A model generated the notes under the pieces. The model was not told the DNA's origin, did not search any database, and saw only the letters and a program-made list of their open reading frames with translations. Below are positions 46,101-57,879 of a DNA stretch of 64,000 nt, in pieces (position 1 is the stretch's first letter; every line of letters starts with the position of its first letter). The position numbers were made by a program, and so were the translations under genes. Source of the stretch: Gigaspora margarita (taxonomy: Eukaryota; Glomeromycota; Glomeromycetes; Diversisporales; Gigasporaceae); the NCBI GenBank assembly GCA_009809945.1, contig WTPW01000032.1:220471-284470 (forward strand), in the 5' to 3' direction.

Positions 46101-47019
46101 CTGAGATGATAATGATTTAGAAGATTTAGAAGAAGGTCCTGCCTCATTACTATTATGATCGCTTTCAAGTTTACTATCAGTTTCTGAATCATCTACCCAG
46201 TTTTCATTATCATTATCTTGCATATTCATCATTAAATCGTTAAACAAAAGAAGTCAATTTAATTTTTTGTTTTACGTTTTATTTGTTTACTAAAATTAAA
46301 ATTGTATTATCAAATTCCAATTTTAGTATAATGGCATACAAATTTTAAATACTATGTCATCTGCTTATTTGAATGTATGCCATCAATGAGTTTAGCCAGG
46401 TAAAAACCTGCCTTATAATTTTTATTATTGTTATGGATCATAATTTAAAATGAAGCGACATTTTCTATTTAACCTTCTAACCTTCTAAAACCCACTTATA
46501 CTTGTTTAATATAAACTCTACTCTAAAACTAACCTCTAACCTTTAACCCCTAGCCCTAAAAGATGCGCCCAAAATTTCAATTTCATTATGACTGTTACAA
46601 TTATTATGTTTCTCTTATTCTGCATTACAGAAATATGATGAACTTTTATTTTTGATTAAGATAAGCATATGACTTAGCTATTCTTTGATTTTTTCAAAGA
46701 TGAATCGAATACTTAAGCTAGGTACTGATATGATAATATGTGTACTGTATATTTGTTTGATCTGTGTGGTTATATTATCTAGTGATTAAATGATTAATGA
46801 TTCACGTACATACAGCAATACTATTTACCATGTGCATATTTTTTGTCTCCACGTGAGCCATTAAACGACCATTAAATGATTAATTGTATAAGATTTAAAA
46901 AGCGATTAAGTAAATAATTTAACAGTTTTTAATCGTTTATAAAATTGGGTACTTGTTTAACCGTATAACATAAATAAATAATTATAGGCGGTTAAACGAT
47001 TAACGATTCCAATCTCTAG
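43117..47019 (-). mobile_element. decayed autonomous hAT transposon
   Basis: The ends TAGAGATTGGA and TCCAATCTCTA are perfect 11-bp inverted repeats. The subterminal regions carry many TTAATCATTTAA and TAAACGATTAAC motifs. The element is 3903 bp and encloses a broken hAT transposase on the minus strand. The flanking octamers CTGCAGAT and GAATGAAG do not match, so the duplication has been lost or the flanks are rearranged. Confidence 0.75.
43880..46247 (-). pseudogene. hAT-family transposase, broken by stops and frameshifts
   Basis: From the N-terminus an acidic, serine-rich leader (46047-46247) is followed by a degenerate BED zinc finger (about 45900-46050, AEAWKYFEQEGSFAVC, then KYDRTNTNST). 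The RNase H-like core shows TTDFW (about 45485), VTDNSSN (aspartate at about 45290) and RLSCSAHMLQLLV. TRWNSSYYSW follows at about 44925. The C-terminal dimerisation region has PLDEVI, YLDLAPMN and WWNYHKSEF near 43990-44100, then a damaged IPVTLVPARDFS. Several in-frame stops and shifts separate these pieces, so no functional transposase is expected. Confidence 0.8.
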
Positions 47020-48270
47020 AATGAAGCAGTTATGAGCTAAAGTTAAATGGGTACCAAAATTAAGTAAAAATATTTGTTATATTTACTGATCTTAATAATA
47101 TATACAAAGACACAAAGTAATAGACATTCATGAACATTTATAGATATGAATATAAGTGAACATGAATATTGACAAGCAAATGAGCATTAATATTTGTAAA
47201 TATCAATATATATGTACTACATATCAGTACATATTACACCTTATTCTATTCTTTTTTAGATTAACAATAAGAATTCTAACTGCTGTTCTAAATACAAAAT
47301 AGAAATATCATCCTGATAAAAATACTGCATACAAGATTATACAAAATTTTATTACACAATTTGTACCAAAAAATTTACTGGAAATAAATCACATTATTAT
47401 AAATATAAAGTCTCTAAACCCTATTTTGCTATTTACTACCCAATTAAGTACATATAACAAAGTATTTTATGTGTACATATTTAGATGTTTATACTAATAA
47501 ACTTTACTTAAATAAGGAAATTCTTATTGTATCAGTTTACAACCTTTCAAAATGAGTTAACTATTACTATTTTTATCATTAAGAGAACAAATTTCTGATT
47601 AGCTTACTATAAGTTAGAACTTTTTTGCTAATTAAAATGAGGGTTTTAGAACATTTATTCTCAAATAAGCAATATACCAATTTATAAAAGTTTGTCAATT
47701 TTACAAAATTGGGTTTCTGAACACTCCTATTTTACTTTCTAATTTCTAAAATTTGAAATACAATGAAAATTTGTTGTAGCTTATGTATTTACATATTTAT
47801 AATTTTTGTAGTAGCTTTTCAAAACTAAACATACAAGTGGGTAAACATCTCTAGTATTAAATATAAATAAAAAGTATCAATAATAATCTATTTTTTTTAT
47901 ATTAAATACATAAATTTCTAGGATTATTTATGGATTAATTTTATTTTTATTTAATGGAAACCATATATTAAGATATTATTATTAACATAGATTTTCTTTT
48001 TTTTAGTAAGAGTACTAGGGGTTTCATTATTTCCAATTCAGGGTTTTATGTTTGTTAGAAAGATTTAAGGTTTCATTTTTTGTTAGAGGTTTTGTCTTTC
48101 ATTATTTTGTGAAAAAAAGTTTGGCTAACAACTATAGTTTCAGTAGTTTTTCTTGCAACAGGAATCTTATAACATAAGAAGGCATTTAGTTTTCAAAGAT
48201 TTCTAAACCAAAATTTGCATTTTAATTTTATTTTTTTTTTATATAAATTCATACATATTCACTAAGTTTC
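47020..48270. other. no gene seen
   Basis: AT-rich sequence without recognised genes or TIR pairs. Confidence 0.3.
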
Positions 48271-48284
48271 ATTATAAGTTTCAT

Positions 48285-48410
48285 CATTTGTCACAAGTCA
48301 TTATTCATTATGAGTTTTGTCACAATTTGTCATTTGTCTAATTGAAGCTATCTAACAAAATGGTTTTGTCATTTGTCTAGATGAAACTATTTCATCATTT
48401 GTCTGGCATT
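48285..48410. repeat. TCATTTGTC repeat cluster
   Basis: About six copies of TCATTTGTC or TCACAAGTC/TCACAATTTGTC occur in 125 bp. It is probably part of an eroded MITE. Confidence 0.5.
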
Positions 48411-48419
48411 ATTAACCTG

Positions 48420-48565
48420 AATTGGTTTAAATAAATCCAGTTTGGGTTCAAATGAGACAATTAGGTTTAAATGAGCTGATTAGGTTCAAATAAACCTAAT
48501 TGGGTTCAAATGAGCCTGAATTGGGTTCAAATGAACCTTAATTTGGTTTACTTGAACCTAAATTA
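48420..48565. repeat. degenerate minisatellite, TTGGGTTCAAATGAGCCTGAA type
   Basis: Six to seven imperfect tandem units of about 20-25 bp. Confidence 0.7.
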
Positions 48566-49245
48566 ATTGTTCTTTTTTTATTTATTTTTTAATTTTATTA
48601 TTTTTTGTAATTTTTTTATTTTTTAATTTTTAATATATATTTATTTTTTTATTTATCAAAATATTTATATTCAAGTCATCCATTCTTATTTTAGCAGAAT
48701 TCTGCAAATTTATATAACTGTAAAAACTTGCTTTGTGCAAGTTTGTAAAGCTTAGGCCATTTTTAGTTGATTTTTAAGTAATGTTACCCTCACTTAACTG
48801 CTACTGAAAATTAAACAAGCCAATCACAACTCAGTATAAGTCTAGATAATCATGAGATTAATGTTAACCAATGAGATTTGATCAAATATTCTTGGGATGT
48901 GTTTTCCCTCCTTCCTCCTCATGCCTGAGCCTAAATATATGTTAACCTAATCTGTAATGCAAAATCTTTGATGTTCCTTCTGTCTGGCATCACGTGATCA
49001 TCATTTGTTTTGATTTTTGGACTGATCTGGGATTGATTAGTTAAATGTAACAGGTAACTATCATATAATTTCATGATGTGTTATAATTTTTTCTGTAATA
49101 TGTATTACATTTACAGCATCAATCAAAATTTTAATAGTAAGGGTATAGGCCGTTTGAAGTTAATTTTTTGGTTAACATCACCCCTCTCCCTTCCACTTTT
49201 ATGTCTTCAGTAAAACAAATATATAAAAAAAGTAAAAATTAAAGA
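48566..49245. other. no gene seen
   Basis: T-rich low complexity at 48566-48660, then unassigned sequence. GGCCATTTTTAGTTGATTTT (48759) and GGCCGTTTGAAGTTAATTTT (49149) are related direct copies. Confidence 0.3.
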
Positions 49246-49247
49246 TA

Positions 49248-49502
49248 CCGTATTTACATGAAATAACGCACATGGGCATTATTTCAAAAATTGGATTTCC
49301 TTAAAATAGCATAATTGGTTTCGAAATAATGCCCATGTGCATCCCGAAATAACGCACACCCCGTATACTAATGCTTTAATAAGCATTTAGAGGTAGGTTA
49401 AAATTAGACCTTTACCCCAAAATAACATCCATGTGCGTACTCAAAATAACGCGCATCTCCTCGAAATAACACATAGGTGCACGTTATTTCGCATAAATAC
49501 GG
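49248..49502. mobile_element. 255-bp MITE with GAAATAACGCACATG repeats
   Basis: CCGTATTTACATGAAATAAC and GTTATTTCGCATAAATACGG are inverted ends flanked by TA (49246-49247, 49503-49504). AAATAACGCACATG or its complement recurs about seven times inside. Confidence 0.8.
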
Positions 49503-49510
49503 TAATAAAA

Positions 49511-49628
49511 TACTGTATAACCACAAAATAACATGATGGAGTGTGGTTTTGAATTTTGTTTAAATTAAGCTTAATTTAGGCTGAAATTTGAAATAACTCT
49601 CTATGCATTATTTCACGGTTATACAGCA
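49511..49628. mobile_element. 118-bp MITE
   Basis: TACTGTATAACCACAAAATAA is inverted as ATTATTTCACGGTTATACAGCA. It lies only 8 bp from the MITE ending at 49502 and shares the AAATAA motif. Confidence 0.6.
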
Positions 49629-49629
49629 A

Positions 49630-50530
49630 AAAAATAATTTAATTAAAAAAATAATTTAAAATAATAAAATAATTTAAATAGAATAAAATAATTTAAAAAT
49701 AAAATTAAAACGAATAAAATAAAAAATAATTTAAAAGAAAAAATAATAATTTAAAAAATAAAATTAAACGAATTAAAAAATAAAAATAAAAAATAATTTT
49801 TTTAAAAAAAAAAACACAACTAAAAAATTAAAACGTATTAAATAAAAAATAAAAAATAATTTATAAAAAATTAAAAAAATAATTTAAAAATAATTAAAAC
49901 GAATTAAAAAAAAATAAAAATAATTTAAAAAAGAAAACAAATAAAAAAAAAAGAATTAATTTAGTTATACTCATAGGGGTATATTAAATTTTTTGTACCC
50001 ATTATTTTGATCATATGATATTACATACAAAACCAGTAATACTGATACTGTTTAGGTTAGAGTTAGGGTGAGAGCTATATTAAAGTTAGTGCTTAGGCTT
50101 TACATAGTAAAATCGTTCAAGAAAACCTTTTATTAATGCACAGAAGGTGGTTTAGTATGCAGTTTCTTGCAAAATAAGTGATTTTTGTCAAAATAAATGT
50201 TTGTTTTGATTATAAAATTTTGGTGGCGATTATAGATTACATGATGCAGGTATATGCACCTTTAGCAAATAAAATTAAACTGAATTAAAAAAATAAAAAT
50301 AAAAAATAATTTAAAAAAAATAAAAAAAATAAATAAAAAATTAAACGAATTAAAAAAAAATAACAAATAATTTAAAAACATGAAAAAATAAATAAATAAT
50401 TTTTAAAAAAAAAACGAAAAATAATGAACAAAAAATAAAACAAATTAAAAAAAAAATCAAAAAAATAATTTAAAATAAAATTAAAACAAATTAAAAAATT
50501 AACAAATAATTTAAAAAAATGAAACAAATA
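49630..50530. repeat. A-rich low-complexity blocks
   Basis: 49630-49965 and 50265-50530 consist of AATAATTTAAAA, AAATTAAAACGAATTAAA and similar motifs. The 300 bp between them is ordinary AT-rich sequence with GGTTAGAGTTAGGGTGAG and no gene. Confidence 0.8.
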
Positions 50531-50618
50531 AATAAATCTTATAAAATAAATAATATAAAAACTAAAGTTAAAATTTTAGTCTCTGCTTGGTTATTCTCTC
50601 ATATATGTTTTTTTCAGT

Positions 50619-50707
50619 TTGCAATGAAAGATTCAAGAAAAGATGCTAAAAAAAGATTTGTTTTTTTAATCGATTGTGAAGAGCTAAAGATTAGTATTAA
50701 TGACTAA
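50619..50707 (+). CDS. possible terminal exon, unrecognised
   Basis: A T-rich tract ending TTTTTTTCAG precedes an open frame reading FAMKDSRKDAKKRFVFLIDC and ending KISIND then a stop. The polypyrimidine-AG looks like a 3' splice site. No upstream exon was identified in the A-rich DNA. The function is unknown. The Gypsy element begins 35 bp downstream. Confidence 0.25.
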
Positions 50708-50738
50708 GAAGAAATATTTAAATAAACATTTAACTTTT

Positions 50739-50742
50739 ACGG
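50739..50742 (+). repeat. target duplication of the Gypsy element, left
   Basis: ACGG is repeated at 59962-59965, directly outside the other LTR. Confidence 0.8.
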
Positions 50743-53191
50743 TATCACACTGAAATTAACCTCTTATATAATTCAGGAGACTGAGGCGTTTGTACTCTAC
50801 AAACTATAACTATAGCAATTTGGTAGGTTAATATTATGTCTGATATATGACTTTAAGAGGATTTACAAGGCTTTATTTGAAGAGGCACAACTAAACGTAT
50901 ATGAAGATACGAATAATTGCAGATATGTGTTTATAATTTAACGTGTATGAATACTTTATTTAATATAACAATATAACTATACTACATCAGCGAATTATAT
51001 ATACGTAATCTTACGTAAGATATTATGGCCCGTAATATTACGAAAATCTTACGATCGTCACGGTGTATTACGTAATATATTACATTAGATTACGGTAATA
51101 TTACGGTTATTATTTCGAAATATTTCGAAATATACCAAATAAAAAAATGCAAATAACCTCCCCCCACAGGGGTCGCGTACTCATGCAGATCAATAAACTA
51201 ATGCGTGCAGGAGGTAATATTTTGATATTTTCGCATTGTTTCGCAATATTTTGGATCATTTCGCATTGTTTCGCAATATTTGACAAATTTTCGCAAATTT
51301 TTAAAAAATAAATAAACGATATACATATTCACATAATCATGCTTTTTTACAGGTTTTCGCTTTATTTCGCAAGGTTTCACAATTTATTATAAAATTTTAC
51401 ATTTTTTTATTTATTATTATTTTTTTATTTATTATTATATTATATATTATACATATTATATTATATATTATATTTTAATTATTATACATTTTTTACAGTA
51501 TTATTTTTACATTATTATATATTATTTTAAATACTTTCACACTTCTTCGCTTCTAATTCTATCACTATATACAAAAAACTAGCCCTACACACTTATTTTC
51601 GCTCACCCACAGTTAGTTATTATCTTCACTTCTTTGTTTTCTATTGTCTTCACTTTGACTACTTCTTTTGTTTTGGCTATAAACTTCGTTTCGCACTCTT
51701 TTTCTAAAAACTTCAAAATAAAAATGTTTCTTAGAAGTGTTGGTTCTTGCAAATTGCCGTGGAAAGTCGCAAAGTTTCGAAGAAGTTAGGAATAAATAAA
51801 CTAAAATAAAATTTAAAAAAATAAGTAAAAAAAAAAACAAAAAAACAAAAAGTATAAGCAAACTAATAAAAAAAAAATAAACGAAGCCCCAAATCTTCGT
51901 AAGAGTTCGCTTTCTTGTAAATTCAGAAATTGCAAAAGTCGTGTTAATGTTCTTGCGAAATGCCAAAAAAGTCGCGAAGTACCGAAAAAGTCTGGGTTGT
52001 TTTTCATGCAAAGTGCCAGGAAGTAAGGTTTCTGTTCTCGCAAAGTGCCGAAATATAATAATAAAAAAAATTTTAAAATAAAACAAAAGAAAACAAAAAC
52101 AAAAAACATGAAACGAAAAAATAAATGATGCGAAACCTTGCAAAAACTTGCACAAACTTGCAAAACCTTGCGAAAACTTGCGAAAACTTGCGGCTAACTA
52201 AATCATTCTCTAAAGAAGTGTTCTTGGTGTTCTTGAATATGTCGGAAGTCTGAGTAGATATGCAAAAGGTTTCGAAATGTTGTATATCTTCTTGCAAAGG
52301 TGTCTTGTAAAAGTGCCGAAATAAAAAATAATTAAAAAAAAATTAAAAAAAAAATGAAAACAAAAAAATGAAACGAAAACAAAAAATGAAACGAAAATAA
52401 AAAATGAAACGAAATAAAAACAAAAAAGCGAAAGAAAAAAAATAGAAGATCTAATTATAAACAAAAGATCTAATCTGATCTTGTAGTACAGAATTTGAAT
52501 ATCATCAAATTATTTTGAACTATTTCGAAAAATCAGTCTAATGCGCGATCCAGGTTACAGACCTACTGATCCTGATCCAGCTTGGTTTCCTAGTCCTAAA
52601 TTATTTTGAAAGGGATCAAAATATTTCGTTAACCTATTTCAAAATATTTTGAAATTACTTTCGTAATATTTCAAAAATTTGATAATTCGAAATATTTCGA
52701 AATATATTACGTAATATTTTGCTTATATTACAGTTCGTAATATCTTACATAAGATTACGCTATTATAAATTTGCTGATGTACTACAATCTTCTATCTAGG
52801 GATTGTGAAGAGTTCGAATCTATCTAAATGAAGTCTCTAACTATGAGAATGATATCTAAAGTAAAATCAAGGCAAAAATAAGGCCTTATATACATGATTT
52901 AGGGAAAGTATTCTCCCAATTCTAGACTAAGATTCATGTCTTCTGATGCTTCTAATAATTATCTAATTTATTTAATACATACAACAAACCATTCAATAGA
53001 GCTATCAGCATGTCAAAAGATAATGCTGTTTTGTTTTGAAGCAATTAAACATGTGCATGCAGATCAGTAATATTATTGACATGCATATCGGCCTATTTAA
53101 CTGGATCTTTCTGTGAATCAGTACCACAGATCTTTGACGTATAGTCATGTGGATCATGTGATTTTACTGCAGTATACAATTTGATATGACA
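50743..53191 (-). mobile_element. 3' LTR of the Gypsy element, split by copy A3
   Basis: It begins TATCACACTGAAATTAACC on the plus strand and ends TTGATATGACA. It aligns with the 5' LTR throughout except for a 1797-bp interruption at 50985-52781. Confidence 0.85.
50985..52779. mobile_element. 2 kb TA-duplicating TIR element, copy A3
   Basis: The ends CATCAGCGAATTATATATACG and AATTTGCTGATG are inverted. Comparison with the intact LTR (ACTATACTACTACAATC) proves the insertion precisely and shows that only TA was duplicated (50983-50984, 52780-52781). It is reversed relative to A1 and A2, so TTCTTGCAAAGTGCC motifs appear on the plus strand. Reading frames of up to 180 codons on the minus strand are phenylalanine-rich low complexity and are not supported as genes. 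Confidence 0.9.
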
Positions 53192-53367
53192 ATTTTTTTC
53201 TAACTAATTATGAGCTCCGCGAATAACAATTATTAAGATCGAGTGTATGCGGGTGGGAGGGGGCAAGGCAGTAAATATGACCAACTATAAACACTCTATG
53301 CAGGGCATTATATTATTATAAGTATGCATATGTACTTGCATATACCCGATGGGATATTCCATAAGCA

Positions 53368-54330
53368 TTACCCATTTCGGTCATAATACTGTTTAAACAA
53401 TAAGGCATTTTTTGGTACATCCAAGATCTGATGATATAGTGTACGTAATTTGTATATATTTTGTATGACAAGGGCAAGTATTATAAATGGGCCAAGCCAC
53501 CATAGTAGAAATTTGCCAGTATGCCTTTCAACTTGAGTAGCATCATACAATAAAAGTTTATCTCCCTTCTGGAATATTCTTTGAACTTTCTTTAGTTTTC
53601 GGTTCCAGTAGAACTTCTGTCTCTTTTGGGTGTAGTGACAATTTTCTTTTGGCATTTCTCTGCGAGTAGGCAGTTCTTCGATGAATCTAGTTAATCAATT
53701 CACCATATTTTTGTCTATATCATTTTCTTCTTTAAAGTTCAGAAAACGAGCTTCTCTTCCGTATGTCAAATAGAAGGGGGTAAACTTAGTTGTTGCTTGG
53801 TTACTAGTCCAATATGCATATAGTACTGAGTGTATCAATGTATCCCACACTTGCTCTTGTTTGGTCAATTTCACTAGGGCTTCACATAAAGTACAGTTGT
53901 ATCGTTCAACCAACCCATTGGTTTGCAGGTGATAGGGAGTAGATATTAGGTGTTTTATTTTAAATTTGCTTACCAGAAACCTTATAACTTCATTGTTGAA
54001 ATGAAGTCCACAATCTGATATCATATAGGCAGGACATCCATGTCAGCAAACAATCTCATTGAATATAAAATGAGCTGTTTCTTGTGCATTAGCTGTAGGT
54101 ACTGCTTTGGCTTTGGGCCATTTTGTCATATAATCAACAGACACTATTATATATTTATTTCCATTTTTGGTTCTAGGTAATGGATCTACAAAGTCTATAC
54201 CGATTTTATGAAATGGGGCTTCAACAGGTATCAGTTGTAATGAACCATGTGTCTGATATTTTCTTCTACGTTGACATTGGTCACAGGTTTGTACATACTT
54301 TCTTATTTGGTCATACATTTGGGGCCAATA
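53368..54330 (-). pseudogene. Gypsy integrase
   Basis: The part of the zinc-binding domain seen is CDQCQRRRKY. The catalytic core has GIDFVDPLP (first aspartate, about 54195), SDCGLHFNNE (second aspartate, about 54015) and QTNGLVERYN (glutamate, about 53910). The C-terminal part (53368-53655) has GDKLLLYD and WWLGPFII, as in Gypsy integrases; no chromodomain is seen. Frame breaks near 54030-54043 and 53660-53695 inactivate it. Confidence 0.85.
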
Positions 54331-55159
54331 GTACTTATTTCAGATCTTTTCAAACATTTTTCTGTTTCTAGATCGGCACCAAGGGGGTGATCATAGGACA
54401 TTAGAGTATCGTCTTTACTTCATGCTATTGTATTACTCTAGTAATTGATTTTGCATTTTCTTCCTACGATCTCTCTTATATAATAAATGATTCTATACTA
54501 TGAAAAACTTGCTTTGGGCTTCTAATTGTTTCTTTTGACGATTACTAAGTTGTAATGGGTATCAGGCTTTCTTTAAAAAATCTTTGATTTGGTTATATTT
54601 ACTTGTATTCATTTTTTTTTTATATATATAAGTGTTTAAATTATTCACTTGTTGATATCTAGATACAGTAGCAGTGACCGACTTGCAAGGTTTTTTGTCA
54701 TTTGAGGATAGGAATATTCTAGTAGTATCAGACAGAATTCAGCACTTTCTACCACACCAAATTACAAAGATAAGTGTCTTTAAAATTATCAAATTCTCTA
54801 TAGTATTCTTCAGTAGGGGTTTCGAGAGGTTGTAACCACCAAGGTTTGGTTACTATATCAACTCCTTTTCTAAAGTTGCCTCATGTTGGCTTACTAAGTC
54901 ATCTAGTTTTATATATATTTCATGAGGTTCACCGTTAATCGAATCTTCCTATTCCATATCGGATAGTGCTACTTGGTTCAGCATATCGTCTTTAGGTCCT
55001 TCATCATCCGGTGTAGACCAATAGCTCTTGGCTACTACTTCAATGGGGTACTTCTTAAGGGTTGGTTATCCATAACTTTAAATCGAGCTTACATTTGGCA
55101 CAATCATCCTCTGGCGAGTACAATTTATTACCATACCAATATTGTGCATTCAGGCCTTT
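54331..55159 (-). pseudogene. Gypsy pol segment between RNase H and integrase
   Basis: Broken minus-strand frames contain NAQYWYGNKLYSPEDDCAKC and other pieces that join the RNase H and integrase regions. The zinc-binding histidines were not clearly found. Many stops are present. Confidence 0.45.
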
Positions 55160-57067
55160 TCAGTCCCTTGGCCAATGTTTCTTTTTTGTTTTTTCACCAA
55201 GCTGACTACTAATATGTTCCACATAATACCGGGTACAATATTGTCCATCATACTGAATTCCTTTGAAAGAAAAGTCGATATGGCTATAGGAGTGTATTCT
55301 ACATATGGTTGCTTCTGGTAGGTCACACCATAATGTTTCTTTTATTATACTATATGTTTTATAGTCTTGATATTCTATTAACTCTTCTTCATACCTATTC
55401 ATCATATATACGGAGTTGTTTTCTTCTTTGAATAACCGGGATAACGCATTGGCATTATTATGTTTTTGGCCAGGCCAATATATTACTATAAAGTTATATG
55501 GCTCGAGCCTCAAAATCCATTGAGCTCATTTACCTTTCAATTCAGATGTATGAAGCTACTGTAGGGCAGAGTGGTCAGTGATTAAAAAGAAGGGTTTGGA
55601 CCCTAAATACTAATAAAAATGCTCTACGGCCCAAATAACTACAAGACACTCTAACTCTGGTATAGAGTAATTTTTCTCATTTTGTTTAGGCTTCTACTTG
55701 TGTATGCAACCACATATTCTTTTTTATTATTATCCAGCTGTGCAAGGATAGCACCTAGTCCAGATGTCGAGGCATCGGTATGTACATAAAATGGCTGATC
55801 AAAATTTGAATACTGCAGAATTGGAGCAGTTATTAGGTAATTTTTAAGGGTTTTGAATGCTTCATTCTGTTCTTGAGTCCATCTGTATGGCTCATCTTTC
55901 TGCAATAACTGGTTTAAAGACCTTACAATCTTAGAAAAACCTTTAATGAACTTCTGGTAGTACAATACAAGATCTAAGAAGGCTTGTACTAGCTTAACTA
56001 TAGTTGGTATAGGAAAGTTCCTTATTTTCTCTATCTTTTCTTCATCTGGTGCGATTCTATTATTATTGATTATGTGTCCTAAAAATTTAATTTCGTTACA
56101 GAAGAACGAACATTTTTCAAATTTAATTTTAGATTTGCTTCCTCAATCTTTCTAAAGACTTGTTGAAGATGCAGAAGATGGTCCTCAAATGTTTTAGAGT
56201 ATATGGTGGCATCATCAAGATATATGACTAGAAATCTGCTGATATAAGGTTCCAACCTGGTTCATCAACCATTAGAATGTTGATAGGGCATTACACAAGC
56301 TAAATGGCATAACATTGAATGCATAGGTTCCAAACTTTGTTATAAATTCAGTTTTCTTTTTATCTTCTTCCCTAACTACAACTTGCCAATAACCACTTGC
56401 GAGGTCAAGACTAGAAAACCATTTTGCTTTCTCGAATTCTGACAAAAATTTCATTAATGTTTGGTAAAGAGTATACATCTTTTTTCGTAACTGTATTCAA
56501 TTTATAGTAATCAATACATATCCATTTTTTTCTATTTTTCTTAGGCACGAGAAATACTGGTGAAGTCCATGGGCTCTTCAATTCAAAAATAATTCCTTGT
56601 TCCTTCATAGCAAGGATTTCTTTTTGAAGGAACTCTTGCTCATCTCAGGCTAGAGTATAGGGACGTTGACCAATCGGCCTAGCATCCCCCGTATTAATTT
56701 TATGGCATACTAGGTCAGTTTGTCCTAACCCTACCATCTGTCCTTCCTTACTAATTTTTTGGGCAAATACATGAGTATTCTTATTTAACAAGCTTTCGGC
56801 TTGTCCAAATTGTTCTTTCTCCAACTCTTCATTAATATTAAATAAAATTTTATCTTTTTTACAAGAATCAGCTAAATAAGCTGCAGGATTGTCATCTGAC
56901 CATGGAGCATAAAACAAGTCATCTCTTTCGGAGAACATATTATCAGAGAAGAAGATTTCTTGTACTTCATCATCATTTTCTAATTCATCAATCCAGTCTT
57001 CTTCATCGGTAAATTCTTCCAACTCTTGTGGTAGGCACTTATTGCTAACATAAGTAGCATTAACCAT
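55160..57067 (-). pseudogene. Gypsy reverse transcriptase and RNase H
   Basis: The RT begins after an acidic spacer, with SPWTSPVFLVPKKN, SSLDLASGYWQV and the active-site YLDD (about 56215). The RNase H shows FYVHTDASTSGLGAILAQL (aspartate at about 55775), a frame-shifted PELECLVVIWAVEHF, ITDHSAL and NANALSRLF. A stop follows YTLA near 56645, and frame changes occur near 56440, 56270 and 55650. It once copied the element RNA into DNA and removed the RNA strand. Confidence 0.9.
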
Positions 57068-57093
57068 TACTTGCTTACCTAAATACTGAACAT

Positions 57094-57420
57094 TTAAGGT
57101 ATTTTATCAAAGTCCAATCTTGCACATGACTTGTTAAACCAATTGGTACCCAACAGTAACGTTTCTTCTTGTGATTTGATTACCTGTAGATCAATCAGTA
57201 TAATGATATCCTGCAGAGTAATTTCCACACTACTAATAATTCCTAAGGCTTTTATTCTATTACTATTTGCTGTAATAACTGTAGTTTTTGAAGCTTTATC
57301 TACTTCTAACCCTAACTTTTCTATTAATTTTCTTGTAACTATGCTTACTGCAGTGCCAAGTCTAGAATGGCACCTACTGGCATGTCTCGAATGCATATAT
57401 GACAATGCATAGCAACTGTT
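57094..57420 (-). pseudogene. Gypsy aspartic protease
   Basis: TAVSIVTRKLIEKLGL and VITANSNRIKALG fit a retropepsin, ending with LLLGTNWF. A one-base frame change falls directly at the catalytic aspartate-glycine position (about 57365), so the active site cannot be made. It would have processed the Gag-Pol polyprotein. Confidence 0.75.
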
Positions 57421-57879
57421 TTTCAGAGAGTATTGGCTTTCACATGGTTAGCCTCTGTATTCAAAGCTTTCTTTCTTTATAATGCCTTGGCCAGGTTACA
57501 CCTTTAGTTGGGATATTGCAGTAATTGGCCATATGTGGCTTGTGCTCTAGTGTTCAATAGGTCTTCCGATATGTCATATGGCTGAAGTTTATCAACCATC
57601 GATGGAAAGTGTTTCTTTAAAATTCTTTTGGGCTTGGGGTCGATTAATTCCTTGGCCTTCATCGGTACACTTTCTTCTTGTTCTTGTACTTCAGCCTTCT
57701 TTCGCAAGACTTCTTCCTTGCGGGACTCACTTTGCTTCTGCTTATCTTTTGCTCCTTTTCGATCCTTAGTGTATAGTTGGAATGCATAACATATACTTCC
57801 TCTTCTTAACTTCTCTCTACTGTTACCAAATTAATATTTTTATCCTGTCCTTTTTCCTTGTCAGATCACTTTACTAACT

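Noticed and set aside
51613-52464. Overlapping minus-strand frames of up to 180 codons in copy A3
   Set aside because: They are phenylalanine-rich translations of T-rich spacers, not conserved in frame in A1 or A2.
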